DNA from: Rickettsiaceae bacterium
Lineage (GTDB): Bacteria; Pseudomonadota; Alphaproteobacteria; Rickettsiales; Rickettsiaceae
Assembly (NCBI GenBank): GCA_022702085.1
Contig: JAKONF010000047.1
Location: forward strand, 1 to 9,316
DNA length: 9,316 bases
Reading direction: 5' to 3'
This document shows, in pieces, positions 1 to 6,764 of this stretch. The first letter of the stretch is position 1. Each line of letters begins with the position of its first letter. Position numbers and translations under genes: made by a program. Below the pieces are notes generated by a model. It was not told where the DNA came from. It saw only the letters and a program-made list of their open reading frames with translations, and searched no databases.

Positions 1-112
1 CATTATCTTTCCAGTATTCTAAATGTTTTTGCCAACTATCCTCATATTCAGGAATTTTTGTTAATATACAACCAATAGTGTTTTCTTTATTAAATCTTAC
101 TTGTTGAGCCAT
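1..112 (-). CDS. hypothetical protein, N-terminal fragment (cut by window edge)
   Basis: The minus strand has an open frame starting with ATG at 112-110 and running off the left edge, giving 37 residues that begin MAQQVRFNKENTIGC. It starts only four bases after the hemH stop codon, so it is probably the third gene of the hemE-hemH operon. The fragment is hydrophilic, has no signal peptide or membrane segment, and is rich in W, E and K near its visible end. I do not recognise the family, and a function cannot be assigned from this piece. Reality of the gene rests on its operon-like spacing and uninterrupted frame. No clear ribosome binding site is visible, which is also true of hemH and hemE. 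Confidence 0.6.
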   Translation of the reverse strand, partial: MAQQVRFNKENTIGCILTKIPEYEDSWQKHLEYWKDN

Positions 113-116
113 AGAA

Positions 117-1190
117 TCAGATGTTACAAGGACATTTTATAAATTCTTCAGGACAAATTCTTCTACCTTCGTCAGAACAAGTATTTTGTGATTCAGAATT
201 TATTTTCGTAAGTACCATATTTACTAATTCATCAACAAAATATTCGTTTGTTCTGAGCGTGGGTACGCGTAAATATTTAATGCCATATTTTATTGCTAAT
301 TCTTTGTAATCTAGATCAAGCTCCACTAATGTTTCAGAATGCTCTGAAACAAAGCTTATTGGCACAATTACCACAGTTTTATTGTCTTTAGAGCAGTTAG
401 CTATCTCATCTTCCGTAGTAGGCTTCAGCCATTCTACTGGTCCAACTCTGCTTTGGTAGCATATTCTATAATCTAAATTTTTAATAGATAATTCATTTAC
501 AATTTCTATTACTGATTGTTCAATTTGCCACTTATATGGATCACCTTCTTTAATGATTTTTATAGGAAGTCCATGAGCAGAGAAAAGTATACGGTAATTT
601 TGCTCTTTATCAATAGTTTGTTTTATTAGCTCTGCATGAGCTTTGATAAACCCCTTATTTTTTGGATAACAACAAATATTTTTTAACGTGGGTAAATTGT
701 CATTTTTATAAGCTTTTATTAAATTTTTTGTGAAATCTTGGATTGCAGAACCAGTGGTAGTAATTGAGAAATGTGGATATAATGGCAGCAGCAAAATTTC
801 AGTTGGCTTGTAGAGCTTAATTTCAGCTACTATTTCTTTAGCCATTGGGTGCCAATGACGCATACACACAAAAACCTCATAGCTGTCTTTACAAAGGTTT
901 TTGAGTTTTTGGCTAAGTAATGACCTTTGTTTTAAAGTTTCTTCTAAAATCGGCGATTTTCCGCCTAACTTTGCATATATATTTTTAGCCTTACCTGTTC
1001 TTAAAAAAGAAATTGTTTTAGCAAGGAGCCAACGCCATGGATTTGGTAATTTAATTATCGCTGGATCATAAAACAAATTAAACAAAAAAGGTCTTACTGA
1101 ATCTAACGAATCTGGCCCGCCAAGATTCAACAGTACAATTGCTATTCTTTTTTTGGAAAATTCAATTTTATCTTTTATATTGGCGGACAT
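117..1190 (-). CDS. hemH: Ferrochelatase (protoporphyrin ferro-lyase)
   Basis: This enzyme inserts Fe2+ into protoporphyrin IX, the last step of protohaem synthesis, usually at the cytoplasmic face of the inner membrane. The 357-residue product has the family start [21 protein letters not shown] (about 20-40), the FSAHGLP motif with the probable catalytic His at 206, and [11 protein letters not shown] at 282-292, whose Glu286 matches the conserved active-site acid. The C-terminal tail has Cys338, Cys346, Cys353 and Cys355. The C-x6-C-x-C spacing of the last three fits the [2Fe-2S] ligands known from Caulobacter and mycobacterial ferrochelatases, with Cys173 or Cys174 as candidate fourth ligand; the cluster is inferred. 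The start overlaps the end of hemE by 23 bases, so the two are probably transcribed together and translationally coupled. The order follows the pathway: HemE acts earlier and HemH last. Confidence 0.96.
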   Translation of the reverse strand: MSANIKDKIEFSKKRIAIVLLNLGGPDSLDSVRPFLFNLFYDPAIIKLPNPWRWLLAKTISFLRTGKAKNIYAKLGGKSPILEETLKQRSLLSQKLKNLCKDSYEVFVCMRHWHPMAKEIVAEIKLYKPTEILLLPLYPHFSITTTGSAIQDFTKNLIKAYKNDNLPTLKNICCYPKNKGFIKAHAELIKQTIDKEQNYRILFSAHGLPIKIIKEGDPYKWQIEQSVIEIVNELSIKNLDYRICYQSRVGPVEWLKPTTEDEIANCSKDNKTVVIVPISFVSEHSETLVELDLDYKELAIKYGIKYLRVPTLRTNEYFVDELVNMVLTKINSESQNTCSDEGRRICPEEFIKCPCNI

Positions 1191-2202
1191 AATTTACTAA
1201 AAATTCAACATTTTCTGGTGGCGTCGTTTGCAAAATACCATGACCAAGATTAAAAATAAAGTTTTTACCATTCATTACTGCTAAAATTTCATCAACTTTT
1301 TTAGCTATGATTTGAGGGTTGGTTAGAAGTAATACTGGATCAAAATTACCTTGCACTACAATTTTTTGCTGCCATTTGTGCATTTGGCTAGGTGAGATAA
1401 ATTGATCAACCCCTACGCCATCTATGTTAGTTAAATTGATATATTGATCGTAGTTATAACCTGATCCTTTAGGAAAGCCTATTATTGGGATGTAAGGATA
1501 ATCCTTTTTTATTGTTGCTATAATTTTTCCAGTAGGCTCAATCACAAAATCTGTATATTCAGTACCGCTAAGCATACCAGACCATGAATCAAATAATTGA
1601 ATTACATCGGCTCCAGCTTTTATCTGACCAATTAAATAGTCAGCAGTATGATCGGCAATTAAATTTACTAATCTTTTTGCTAACTCCCTATTTTGATATA
1701 AAAACTTTTTACTGGTAGAAAAATCTTGTTTGCCTCTGCCTTCTAGCATGTAGCTCACCACTGTCCAAGGGCTACCAGCAAAACCAATAAGCGAAGTATC
1801 ATTTGGTAAAGCTGTTCTTACTTTGCTAATTGAATTATAAATACAAGAGAATCTACCAAAAGGATCTTGATGCAAATATCTAAAATCATCTGCAGTTTTA
1901 AATTGATTTAGTACTGGTCCTATTCCTTCATCAAAGCTAACTTGCCAACCTAAGGCATGAGGAAGCACTAAAATATCTGCAAAAATTATAGCTGCATCAA
2001 AACCAAATCTTCTTATTGGTTGCATGGTAACTTCTGCTGCTAAATCTGAATTATAGCAAAGGTCTAAAAAGCTTCCTGCATCTTTTCTAATTTCTTTGTA
2101 TTCTGGTAAGTATCTGCCAGCTTGACGCATAAACCATATTGGTAAAAAATTATTTTCCTGATTAAAAACTCTATGCAGTTTTGTATTTTTTATAAAATTC
2201 AT
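1168..2202 (-). CDS. hemE: Uroporphyrinogen decarboxylase
   Basis: This cytosolic enzyme removes four carboxyl groups from uroporphyrinogen III to give coproporphyrinogen III in haem synthesis. The 344-residue length is normal. The signature [15 protein letters not shown] (21-35) carries the substrate-binding Arg26 and Arg30. ADIL at 75-78 carries Asp76, the equivalent of the essential active-site Asp. [13 protein letters not shown] supplies the conserved Tyr, and [15 protein letters not shown] near the C-terminus supplies the conserved His. The ATG at 2202-2200 is preferred because the protein begins just before the family core, with no better start upstream. It is the first gene leftward from the putative origin, and its promoter must lie in or next to the AT-rich stretch 2205-2235. 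hemE beside the origin is a hallmark of several alphaproteobacteria. Confidence 0.97.
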   Translation of the reverse strand: MNFIKNTKLHRVFNQENNFLPIWFMRQAGRYLPEYKEIRKDAGSFLDLCYNSDLAAEVTMQPIRRFGFDAAIIFADILVLPHALGWQVSFDEGIGPVLNQFKTADDFRYLHQDPFGRFSCIYNSISKVRTALPNDTSLIGFAGSPWTVVSYMLEGRGKQDFSTSKKFLYQNRELAKRLVNLIADHTADYLIGQIKAGADVIQLFDSWSGMLSGTEYTDFVIEPTGKIIATIKKDYPYIPIIGFPKGSGYNYDQYINLTNIDGVGVDQFISPSQMHKWQQKIVVQGNFDPVLLLTNPQIIAKKVDEILAVMNGKNFIFNLGHGILQTTPPENVEFLVNYVRQYKR

Positions 2203-2204
2203 TC

Positions 2205-2250
2205 AGATAACATAATAATATAATATAAATATAAAGGTTGTTGTAGTAGG
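2205..2250 (-). other. Left candidate DNA-unwinding element with DnaA-trio-like repeat
   Basis: Read on the minus strand outward from DnaA box 1 (2272-2264), there are 14 bases including GGTGCCC, then CTACTACAACAAC (2249-2237), then an almost pure A/T run down to 2205. This order (box, GC-richer spacer, repeated trinucleotides, AT-rich tract) resembles the basal unwinding layout described for Bacillus subtilis, where DnaA-trios guide DnaA onto a single strand. The AT-rich part also abuts the hemE start and probably holds the hemE promoter, which is an alternative reason for its composition. The role in unwinding is inferred. Confidence 0.45.
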
Positions 2251-2263
2251 GGCACCATTTTTC

Positions 2264-2355
2264 TGTGGATAACTTTATTTTTTACTTAGTTATCCACAAA
2301 ATAAAACTGCCTTACTTACCTGATGAAATATGGTTTCTAAAGTAAGTTATCCACA
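2264..2355. promoter_or_regulatory. DnaA boxes 1-3 (left group)
   Basis: Three exact DnaA boxes lie at 2264-2272 (minus orientation), 2290-2298 (plus) and 2347-2355 (plus). All three are extended to AGTTATCCACA. Boxes 1 and 2 face each other head to tail across an A/T-rich spacer that includes a T run. Box 1 is the outermost on the hemE side, about 60 bp upstream of the hemE start. DnaA bound there could also affect hemE transcription, although that is only inference. Confidence 0.9.
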
Positions 2356-2376
2356 AGATAATTTTTTCAAAAAACC

Positions 2377-2430
2377 TGTGGATAACTCTGTGGATAACTC
2401 TGTGGATAACTTTACCTAAATTGTGGATAA
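2377..2430 (-). repeat. DnaA boxes 4-7, 12-bp-phased tandem array
   Basis: Three direct repeats of TGTGGATAACT(C/T) start at 2377, 2389 and 2401, giving exact DnaA boxes at 2377-2385, 2389-2397 and 2401-2409. A fourth box follows at 2422-2430 after a 21-bp step. All four are in the minus orientation and carry the extended AGTTATCCACA form. The 12-bp register is a little over one helical turn, so the bound DnaA molecules would sit on nearly the same face and could form a filament. Confidence 0.92.
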
Positions 2431-2446
2431 CTCAAATTATACAAAG

Positions 2447-2478
2447 TTATCCACAATTTATCCACAATTTTATCCACA
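2447..2478 (+). repeat. DnaA boxes 8-10, closely phased triplet
   Basis: Exact DnaA boxes lie at 2447-2455, 2458-2466 and 2470-2478, all in the plus orientation with steps of 11 and 12 bp. They mirror the opposite-facing array at 2377-2430. Boxes 9 and 10 are the only two in the origin that lack the preceding AG. A degenerate copy, TTGACCACA (two mismatches, 2486-2494), continues the same orientation and leads into the right-hand AT-rich segment. Confidence 0.92.
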
Positions 2479-2497
2479 ATTTGATTTGACCACAACA

Positions 2498-2516
2498 TAT
2501 AGTAGGTGCTACTATA
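2498..2516. repeat. Perfect small palindrome with CTACTAT arm
   Basis: TATAGTAG (2498-2505) and CTACTATA (2509-2516) are perfect 8-bp inverted arms around the loop GTG. The right arm is the trio-like element of the right candidate unwinding region. The palindrome means that TAG-type trinucleotides occur on both strands here. It could instead be a small hairpin or a binding site for another origin protein. Confidence 0.75.
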
Positions 2517-2555
2517 AAAAAATACAATATATAGCAAAAAAATGCTAAATTTTTG
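2505..2555 (+). other. Right candidate DNA-unwinding element
   Basis: GGTGCTACTA (2505-2514) leads into an AT-rich stretch with about five G/C in the 42 bases 2513-2554. The CTACTAT begins 14 bases after the degenerate box TTGACCACA, the same distance seen between box 1 and CTACTAC on the left side. Inside the stretch, TAGCA (2532-2536) and TGCTA (2543-2547) form a small inverted repeat around six A residues. The role as duplex-unwinding element is inferred from composition and position next to the phased DnaA boxes. Confidence 0.5.
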
Positions 2556-2579
2556 TACCAAAATGACCATTTTTGCAAA

Positions 2580-2609
2580 AAGTTATCCACAGGTCATTGT
2601 GGATAACTT
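2580..2609. promoter_or_regulatory. DnaA boxes 11-12 as a perfect inverted pair
   Basis: AAGTTATCCACA (2580-2591) and TGTGGATAACTT (2598-2609) are perfect 12-bp inverted arms separated by six bases, each holding an exact DnaA box (2583-2591 and 2598-2606). The pair is separated from the main cluster by the AT-rich stretch and lies about 30 bp upstream of the DUF299 start codon, where the promoter should be. DnaA bound here could both define the far side of the unwinding region and repress or time the rightward operon. The regulatory role is inferred. Confidence 0.85.
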
Positions 2610-2638
2610 ATTACCTGTTAACTTTTAGATTAACTATT

Positions 2639-3451
2639 ATGAAAAATCTAACTATACATCTTGTTTCTGATTCATCTGGACAAACCGTGAAACAGGCAGC
2701 AAAATCGGCAATTTCGCAATTTGCCGACATTATTACTAAAGAATATCATTGGCCATTAATTCGCAATAAAGAGTTATTAATTGAAGTTTTGAACAAAATA
2801 AAGACTAAACCCGGTATTGTGCTTTACACAATTTCTAATGCTGAGCTGCGAGCTGAACTCAAAAAGTTTTGTTGGAATTTAAAAATTCCAGCTATCTCAG
2901 TTATTGGCAAAATTGTTACAGAAATTGCTAATTACCTAAATATTGAAACTGAGCAAAAAAATATTGGTTCAGTCTATAAACTAGGTGCAGATTATTTTGA
3001 TAAAGTTGATGCTATAGATTTCGCACTTCGTCATGATGATGGTCAAATGACTGGTGATCTTGAATCAGCTGAGATAATTCTAATAGGTCCATCAAGAACT
3101 TCTAAAACTCCGACTTCAGTATATTTGGCTTATAACGGTTTTAAAACTGCAAATATCCCATATGTTCAAGGTCATCCTTTTCCAGATCAGTTAGAAAAAT
3201 TAATATCTCCTTTGATAGTCGGACTAATTATAAATCCAGCTAGATTGGTACAAATCAGAGAGACTAGAATGAATTTGTTGCAAATAAATAATCTTGGTGA
3301 TTATACTAATTTAGAAACCGTACAGGCAGAATGCTTAATGATAAAACGTTTATGTGAACAACATAATTGGCCAGTAATAGATGTATCTAGGCGCTCTATA
3401 GAAGAAACTGCTGCAGTAATTATGAAACTATTTTATAGCAAAAATAAGTAA
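2639..3451 (+). CDS. Pyruvate, phosphate dikinase regulatory protein (DUF299 family)
   Basis: DUF299/PpsR-type proteins are bifunctional enzymes that inactivate pyruvate phosphate dikinase (or PEP synthase) by ADP-dependent threonine phosphorylation and reactivate it by Pi-dependent removal, setting the pyruvate/PEP balance in the cytosol. The 270-residue product begins [16 protein letters not shown], the family N-terminus. It has HDDG at 132-135 and the P-loop-like GPSRTSKT at 150-157. An in-frame TTG at 2573 would add 22 residues, but that extension is read through DnaA boxes 11 and 12 and is not part of the family, so I start at the ATG at 2639. No clear ribosome binding site is seen. The gene is the RP001-type neighbour of alphaproteobacterial origins and starts the rightward DUF299-coaE-dnaQ operon. 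Whether the target is PPDK or PEP synthase cannot be told here; PPDK is usual in this group. Confidence 0.93.
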   Translation: MKNLTIHLVSDSSGQTVKQAAKSAISQFADIITKEYHWPLIRNKELLIEVLNKIKTKPGIVLYTISNAELRAELKKFCWNLKIPAISVIGKIVTEIANYLNIETEQKNIGSVYKLGADYFDKVDAIDFALRHDDGQMTGDLESAEIILIGPSRTSKTPTSVYLAYNGFKTANIPYVQGHPFPDQLEKLISPLIVGLIINPARLVQIRETRMNLLQINNLGDYTNLETVQAECLMIKRLCEQHNWPVIDVSRRSIEETAAVIMKLFYSKNK

Positions 3452-3456
3452 TCTCG

Positions 3457-4035
3457 ATGATATCAATTGGTATAACTGGCAGCTTTGCTGTAGGAAAAAG
3501 TTCAATTTTAAATATGTTAGCACAAAAAAACTATAAAACTTTTGTAGCTGACAAAATAGTAGCTGAGTTTTATCAATCTGAAGATATAAAAAAACAGATT
3601 ATGAAATTTCATTCTAGCTTAAAGAGTTTTGATAAAGTTCTGATCGCCAAGCTACTATTTACAGATTCAGCCTTTAAAAAACAAGTTACAAGTTTAATAC
3701 ATCCTTACGTCGAGGAGGAATTAAAAAATTTCATAGCCAAGAACAAAGCTGAAAAGATAATTTTTAGTGAGATACCACTGTTATTTGAAGTTGGCTTCGA
3801 GCAGTATTTTGATTATATAATTACTGTATATTGTTCTGAAAAAAATCGTTTAATTAGAGCCAAACACAGAGAAAATTTTAGCTTTAAAAAATTCAGGCAA
3901 ATTAGAAAAAATCAACTTACTCAAATTGAAAAAATTAATTTGGCGCATTTTGCTATAAATACCGATATTAATTTGTTAAAGTTAGAAAAAAAAATAGATC
4001 AATTAATTCAGAGAATAGAATGTCTACCAATATAG
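3457..4035 (+). CDS. coaE: Dephospho-CoA kinase
   Basis: CoaE phosphorylates the ribose 3'-OH of dephospho-CoA with ATP, the last step of coenzyme A synthesis in the cytosol. The 192-residue product opens with [15 protein letters not shown], whose Walker A motif GSFAVGKS spans 8-15 (GSFAVGK in place of the more common GGIGSGK). VADKIV holds Asp32, the equivalent of the conserved DAD aspartate. IHP is at 81-83, SEIPLLFE at 104-111, and the Q-x-x-x-x-E-K region with AHFAINTD at 153-170 corresponds to the conserved C-terminal part. It starts five bases after the DUF299 stop and overlaps dnaQ by 16 bases, so the three genes are probably cotranscribed. The lid region is lysine-rich, in keeping with the AT-rich genome. 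Confidence 0.94.
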   Translation: MISIGITGSFAVGKSSILNMLAQKNYKTFVADKIVAEFYQSEDIKKQIMKFHSSLKSFDKVLIAKLLFTDSAFKKQVTSLIHPYVEEELKNFIAKNKAEKIIFSEIPLLFEVGFEQYFDYIITVYCSEKNRLIRAKHRENFSFKKFRQIRKNQLTQIEKINLAHFAINTDINLLKLEKKIDQLIQRIECLPI

Positions 4036-4721
4036 GATCAATTAGAGAAATAATTCTCGATACAGAAACTACAGGGATCGATCCATTAATGGGCCACCGC
4101 ATCGTTGAAATTGGCGCAATAGAGATGCGTAATAAGGTACTTACAGGTGAAAAATTTCACTGCTATATAGATCCAGAACGAGATATGCCAGATGATGTAT
4201 ACAGAATTCATGGTATATCAGGAGAATTTCTTAAAGGTAAGCCGAAATTCGCTGATATTGTGGAAGAATTTACTAACTTTATTGGAGATAGTAAATTAGT
4301 CATTCATAATGCTCCTTTTGATATTAAATTTCTTAATCATGAATTATCTTTGCTTGGCAAACCTTCATTAGAACTTGATAAAGCTATAGATACGTTGATA
4401 ATTGCTAGAAAAAAATTTCCTGGCATGAGAAACAATCTCGATGCCTTATGCAAAAGATTTGGCGTTGACAATTCAGCAAGAACTTTTCATGGCGCTCTTA
4501 GAGATGCTGCCTTGCTCGCTGAAGTTTATGTTGAACTTATGGGTGGTAGGCAAGCAAGTTTTGATATGGTTAAAGCCCAGGATAAATATAGTTTTCAAAA
4601 GATACAGGTAGAAGATAATAGAGTAGAAAAAAAGACAATTGTTGTTATGCCTACCAAAGAAGAACTTAAAAATCATCAAATGTTTTTGGCTCAAATGTCT
4701 AAAACAGGTATGATGAATTAA
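4020..4721 (+). CDS. dnaQ: DNA polymerase III epsilon subunit, 3'-5' proofreading exonuclease
   Basis: DnaQ removes misincorporated bases as part of the polymerase III core. The 233-residue product has all three DEDDh exonuclease motifs. Exo I is ILDTETTG with Asp14 and Glu16, Exo II is [10 protein letters not shown] with Asp101, and Exo III is HGALRDA with His157 and Asp162. The region after about 185 is a flexible, charged tail; residues near the end ([12 protein letters not shown]) sit where other epsilon subunits contact the polymerase alpha subunit or clamp, but I cannot assign this firmly. The ATG at 4020 lies inside coaE in another frame, which suggests translational coupling. A proofreading gene a short distance from the origin would have high copy number during replication. 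Confidence 0.96.
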   Translation: MSTNIGSIREIILDTETTGIDPLMGHRIVEIGAIEMRNKVLTGEKFHCYIDPERDMPDDVYRIHGISGEFLKGKPKFADIVEEFTNFIGDSKLVIHNAPFDIKFLNHELSLLGKPSLELDKAIDTLIIARKKFPGMRNNLDALCKRFGVDNSARTFHGALRDAALLAEVYVELMGGRQASFDMVKAQDKYSFQKIQVEDNRVEKKTIVVMPTKEELKNHQMFLAQMSKTGMMN

Positions 4722-4729
4722 ACAAATAA

Positions 4730-4774
4730 CAATCTATTCTTATTCTTAAACCAAAAATAGTGATTGCTTTTTTT
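4730..4774 (+). terminator. Weak rho-independent terminator-like hairpin after dnaQ
   Basis: CAATC-TATT (4730-4738) can pair with AATA-GT-GATTG (4756-4766), with a two-base bulge and a loop of about 17 bases. One C and then seven T (4768-4774) follow. The stem is short and A/T-rich, so its strength is doubtful. It lies nine bases after the dnaQ stop and in the only gap of about 100 bp on the right arm, which fits the end of the DUF299-coaE-dnaQ operon. Confidence 0.35.
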
Positions 4775-4822
4775 ATAAATTGTAGACATAAATTTTAAGG
4801 TATGTTTTATAAATTTAAGTAG

Positions 4823-5383
4823 ATGAATAATATTGATTACTCCAAACAAATCATACGTAAAGAGTATTTTTTAAAAAGAGAAACCAATCTCCAACAAAAT
4901 TTTCATAAAGAAAATGAAAAAATTATACAAAACCTAAATAAAATTTTAGCTGCTAACAATCAAGAATTGTATGGATTATATTTGGCAATGAATGGTGAGC
5001 CAGATATTCTTAAATTAGGTATAATGAATGGTAAAACAATAGCTTTACCTAAAATTATAGATAGAGAAATGATTTTTGTTAAATATCAACCTGGTGATTC
5101 TTTAGAGAAGAGTAAATTTGATAAATTATCTCAACCCAAATCAGCTAAAGAAGTTACGCCAAAAGTAATAATTGTGCCAGGTTTATGTTTTAGTGTTAAG
5201 GGATACCGAATTGGTTTTGGTTTTGGTCATTATGACAAATATCTTCACAAAGTTAGACAATTTTATCAACCTATAGTAATTGGTGTTTGTTTTCATGATA
5301 ATTTGAAGTTATCTCTACCTTTTGGTCAATATGACCAAAAAATGGACTACCTAATTACTGATCAGATGATGTTAAAAATATGA
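4823..5383 (+). CDS. 5-formyltetrahydrofolate cyclo-ligase family protein
   Basis: This enzyme (methenyltetrahydrofolate synthetase) uses ATP to convert 5-formyl-THF to 5,10-methenyl-THF, recycling folate in the cytosol. The 186-residue product is of usual length. It has the N-terminal K-x-x-x-R-K-E-Y-style helix, GEPDIL at 58-63 (Glu59 matches the conserved substrate-region Glu), ALPKI at 74-78, VIIVPGLCF at 115-123, and the signature YRIGFGFGHYDKYL at 128-141. The signature normally reads close to R-x-G-x-GGGYYDR, so Phe-Gly-His here is a variation and Lys139 replaces Arg. It begins a new gene run after the gap behind dnaQ and overlaps the next gene by four bases (ATGA). A promoter is likely in 4775-4815, but I could not identify convincing boxes. 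Confidence 0.9.
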   Translation: MNNIDYSKQIIRKEYFLKRETNLQQNFHKENEKIIQNLNKILAANNQELYGLYLAMNGEPDILKLGIMNGKTIALPKIIDREMIFVKYQPGDSLEKSKFDKLSQPKSAKEVTPKVIIVPGLCFSVKGYRIGFGFGHYDKYLHKVRQFYQPIVIGVCFHDNLKLSLPFGQYDQKMDYLITDQMMLKI

Positions 5384-6018
5384 GCTTTACACTTTTTGAT
5401 ATAATTATATTTACAATTTTAGTCATCTCCTCTTTATGGGGTTGTTATAAAGGGATCGTCAGATTAGTTTTGAATTCGGTAAGCTTCTTAATAGGTATTG
5501 CTCTTGCAATGTATATGTACCCATTTATCAATGAAATGTTCGCCAAGCATATTCAAAATGAGAATATAAAAATGATCAGCAGTGGCATTCTTGCCTATGC
5601 TCTATCATCAATTATCTTTAGTTTCATTATGAGTAAGCTTGCCTCTACTCTTTATCAAATGACTAGCAATGTTGCTGACAAAATCTTAGGACTGATTGGC
5701 GGCGCTATCAGGGGTTTTGTGATATCTTTATTCATATTCTTATTAGTAACTGCTTTTTATTCTGGTAGCTACAAAAAAGCCGAAGATTTAGCTGATTTAG
5801 TTAGTTCTAGCCTTGATCAAAACAAATATCCTAAGTGGCTCACAAATTCAATATCTTACGAATATCTTTATGAAGCCGCAGAGAGCGTTAAGAATAATGT
5901 ACCTAAACAATATTTTAAATCGATTAAGATACATAAATCAAAAACTAATTCGAGTAACATGAATTTCAAGCATATTGACGAACTAGAGAGCCTCTATACA
6001 GAAGATTATGAAGATTGA
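5380..6018 (+). CDS. CvpA family inner-membrane protein
   Basis: The 212-residue protein has four probable membrane segments at about 5-20, 28-48, 65-88 and 103-126, followed by a hydrophilic C-terminal region of about 85 residues. The last membrane segment is preceded by VADKILGLIGGAIRGFVI (98-115), the conserved CvpA signature. CvpA was named for a role in colicin V production in Escherichia coli; its molecular function is not settled, and links to envelope stress have been reported. It shares ATGA with the stop of the cyclo-ligase gene and ends just before tatC, so it belongs to the same transcript. Its position before tatC gives an envelope theme, but no direct functional link can be shown. 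Confidence 0.88.
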   Translation: MSFTLFDIIIFTILVISSLWGCYKGIVRLVLNSVSFLIGIALAMYMYPFINEMFAKHIQNENIKMISSGILAYALSSIIFSFIMSKLASTLYQMTSNVADKILGLIGGAIRGFVISLFIFLLVTAFYSGSYKKAEDLADLVSSSLDQNKYPKWLTNSISYEYLYEAAESVKNNVPKQYFKSIKIHKSKTNSSNMNFKHIDELESLYTEDYED

Positions 6019-6023
6019 CATTT

Positions 6024-6764
6024 ATGCAAAAATTTAGCTTGAGTGAACATTTTCAAGAGCTCAAATCAAGAATCATCAAAATTTTTTGCTCTTTTATCGT
6101 AGTTTTCATCATCTGCTATTACAGCAAAGTAGAGATTTTTAACTTTCTACTTTTACCAATTTTTGAGTTAAATTCTCATCATAATCATAAAATTATCTAT
6201 ACAGGACTTGCTGAAGCATTTTTCACTTATCTTAAACTAGCCACATATTCAAGCTTATTAATTATTATGCCCGTTATTGCTTACCAAATTTACAGCTTTA
6301 TCAAGCCTGGTTTGCATAATGGTGAACGCAAAATAGCGGTCGTCACCTTAGCTATTGCGCCTATTTTATTTTGGGGTGGAAGTTTTTTTGTTTTCTATTA
6401 TGTTATGCCTAAAGCATGGCAATTTTTTTTAAGTTTTGAACAAAAAGACGCCCTCTTACCAATTATTTTAGAGGCCAGAATCAGTGAATATCTAAATTTA
6501 GTAATTCAACTAGTTTTTGCTTTTGGTATGGCTTTTCAATTACCTGTGATTTTGGTAATCCTAAATTTGCTGAAAATAATAAGCGTGGCAAATTTACGCA
6601 ATAAAAGAAGATTTGCCATAGTAATAATTTTTATAGTCGCTGGAATATTAACTCCACCAGATATTCTAAGTCAGTTTGCCCTTGCTATTCCAATGCTTTT
6701 ATTATATGAAATTTCAATTATGATTTGCAAACTAGTAGAAGACAGAGGAACTACAGATGCTTGA
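6024..6764 (+). CDS. tatC: Sec-independent protein translocase subunit TatC
   Basis: TatC is the multi-spanning inner-membrane receptor for twin-arginine signal peptides and exports folded proteins together with TatA/TatB, which are not encoded in this window. I use the ATG at 6024 (246 residues). An in-frame TTG at 6015 would add three residues and overlap the cvpA stop, and is less likely. Visible marks are [13 protein letters not shown] at 5-17, GLAEAF at 61-66, [12 protein letters not shown] at 92-103 and [10 protein letters not shown] at 166-175, where Gln172 stands at the position of Glu170 in the E. coli protein. Six membrane segments fit at about 19-37, 68-90, 103-128, 157-180, 196-212 and 215-236. 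The end overlaps serS by eight bases. Confidence 0.95.
   Translation: MQKFSLSEHFQELKSRIIKIFCSFIVVFIICYYSKVEIFNFLLLPIFELNSHHNHKIIYTGLAEAFFTYLKLATYSSLLIIMPVIAYQIYSFIKPGLHNGERKIAVVTLAIAPILFWGGSFFVFYYVMPKAWQFFLSFEQKDALLPIILEARISEYLNLVIQLVFAFGMAFQLPVILVILNLLKIISVANLRNKRRFAIVIIFIVAGILTPPDILSQFALAIPMLLLYEISIMICKLVEDRGTTDA
6744..6749 (+). promoter_or_regulatory. Ribosome binding site of serS within tatC
   Basis: AGAGGA lies seven bases before the serS ATG at 6757 and inside the tatC coding sequence. Most other genes in this window lack a recognisable Shine-Dalgarno sequence, so this one supports the chosen serS start and suggests independent loading of ribosomes. Confidence 0.65.

Larger units (their letters stand above)
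2203..2638. other. oriC: Putative chromosomal replication origin (oriC)
   Basis: This 436-bp gap between divergent hemE and the DUF299 gene holds twelve exact DnaA boxes (TTATCCACA or its complement) between 2264 and 2606, six in each orientation, plus AT-rich stretches at 2205-2235 and 2513-2555. I noticed no such boxes elsewhere in the window. The gene context is that of the origins of Caulobacter crescentus and Rickettsia prowazekii, where oriC lies between hemE and the RP001 (DUF299) family gene. All genes on both sides transcribe away from it. DnaA would bind the boxes, oligomerise and melt an AT-rich segment. No dnaA gene is present here, which is usual when the origin sits at hemE. The boxes and context are seen directly; origin activity is inferred. 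Confidence 0.93.

Noticed and set aside
121..309. Plus-strand open frame of 62 codons.
   Set aside because: It lies entirely antisense to the well-conserved C-terminal part of hemH and shows no family features of its own.
2470..2492. Possible IHF site on the minus strand (AATCAA...) beside box 10.
   Set aside because: The required TTR after the four-base gap is TGG here, so the consensus fails.
2618..2634. CtrA-like site TTAA-N8-TTAAC near the right end of the origin.
   Set aside because: The accepted CtrA consensus has a 7-base gap; here the gap is 8 and no other TTAA pair was seen in the origin. Worth only a note, because CtrA sites are known in Caulobacter and Rickettsia origins.
2573..2638. 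A 22-residue N-terminal extension of the DUF299 protein from a TTG codon.
   Set aside because: The extension is translated from the DnaA-box inverted pair, and the family starts at the [19 protein letters not shown] at 2639.
2203..2638. CRISPR-like or tandem-repeat array reading of the repeated TGTGGATAACT units.
   Set aside because: The unit is the DnaA box on both strands with irregular spacing and no unique uniform spacers, so an origin explains it fully.
4473..4694. Minus-strand open frame of 73 codons.
   Set aside because: It is antisense to the dnaQ C-terminal half, which carries the conserved Exo III motif; nothing suggests a protein in this frame.
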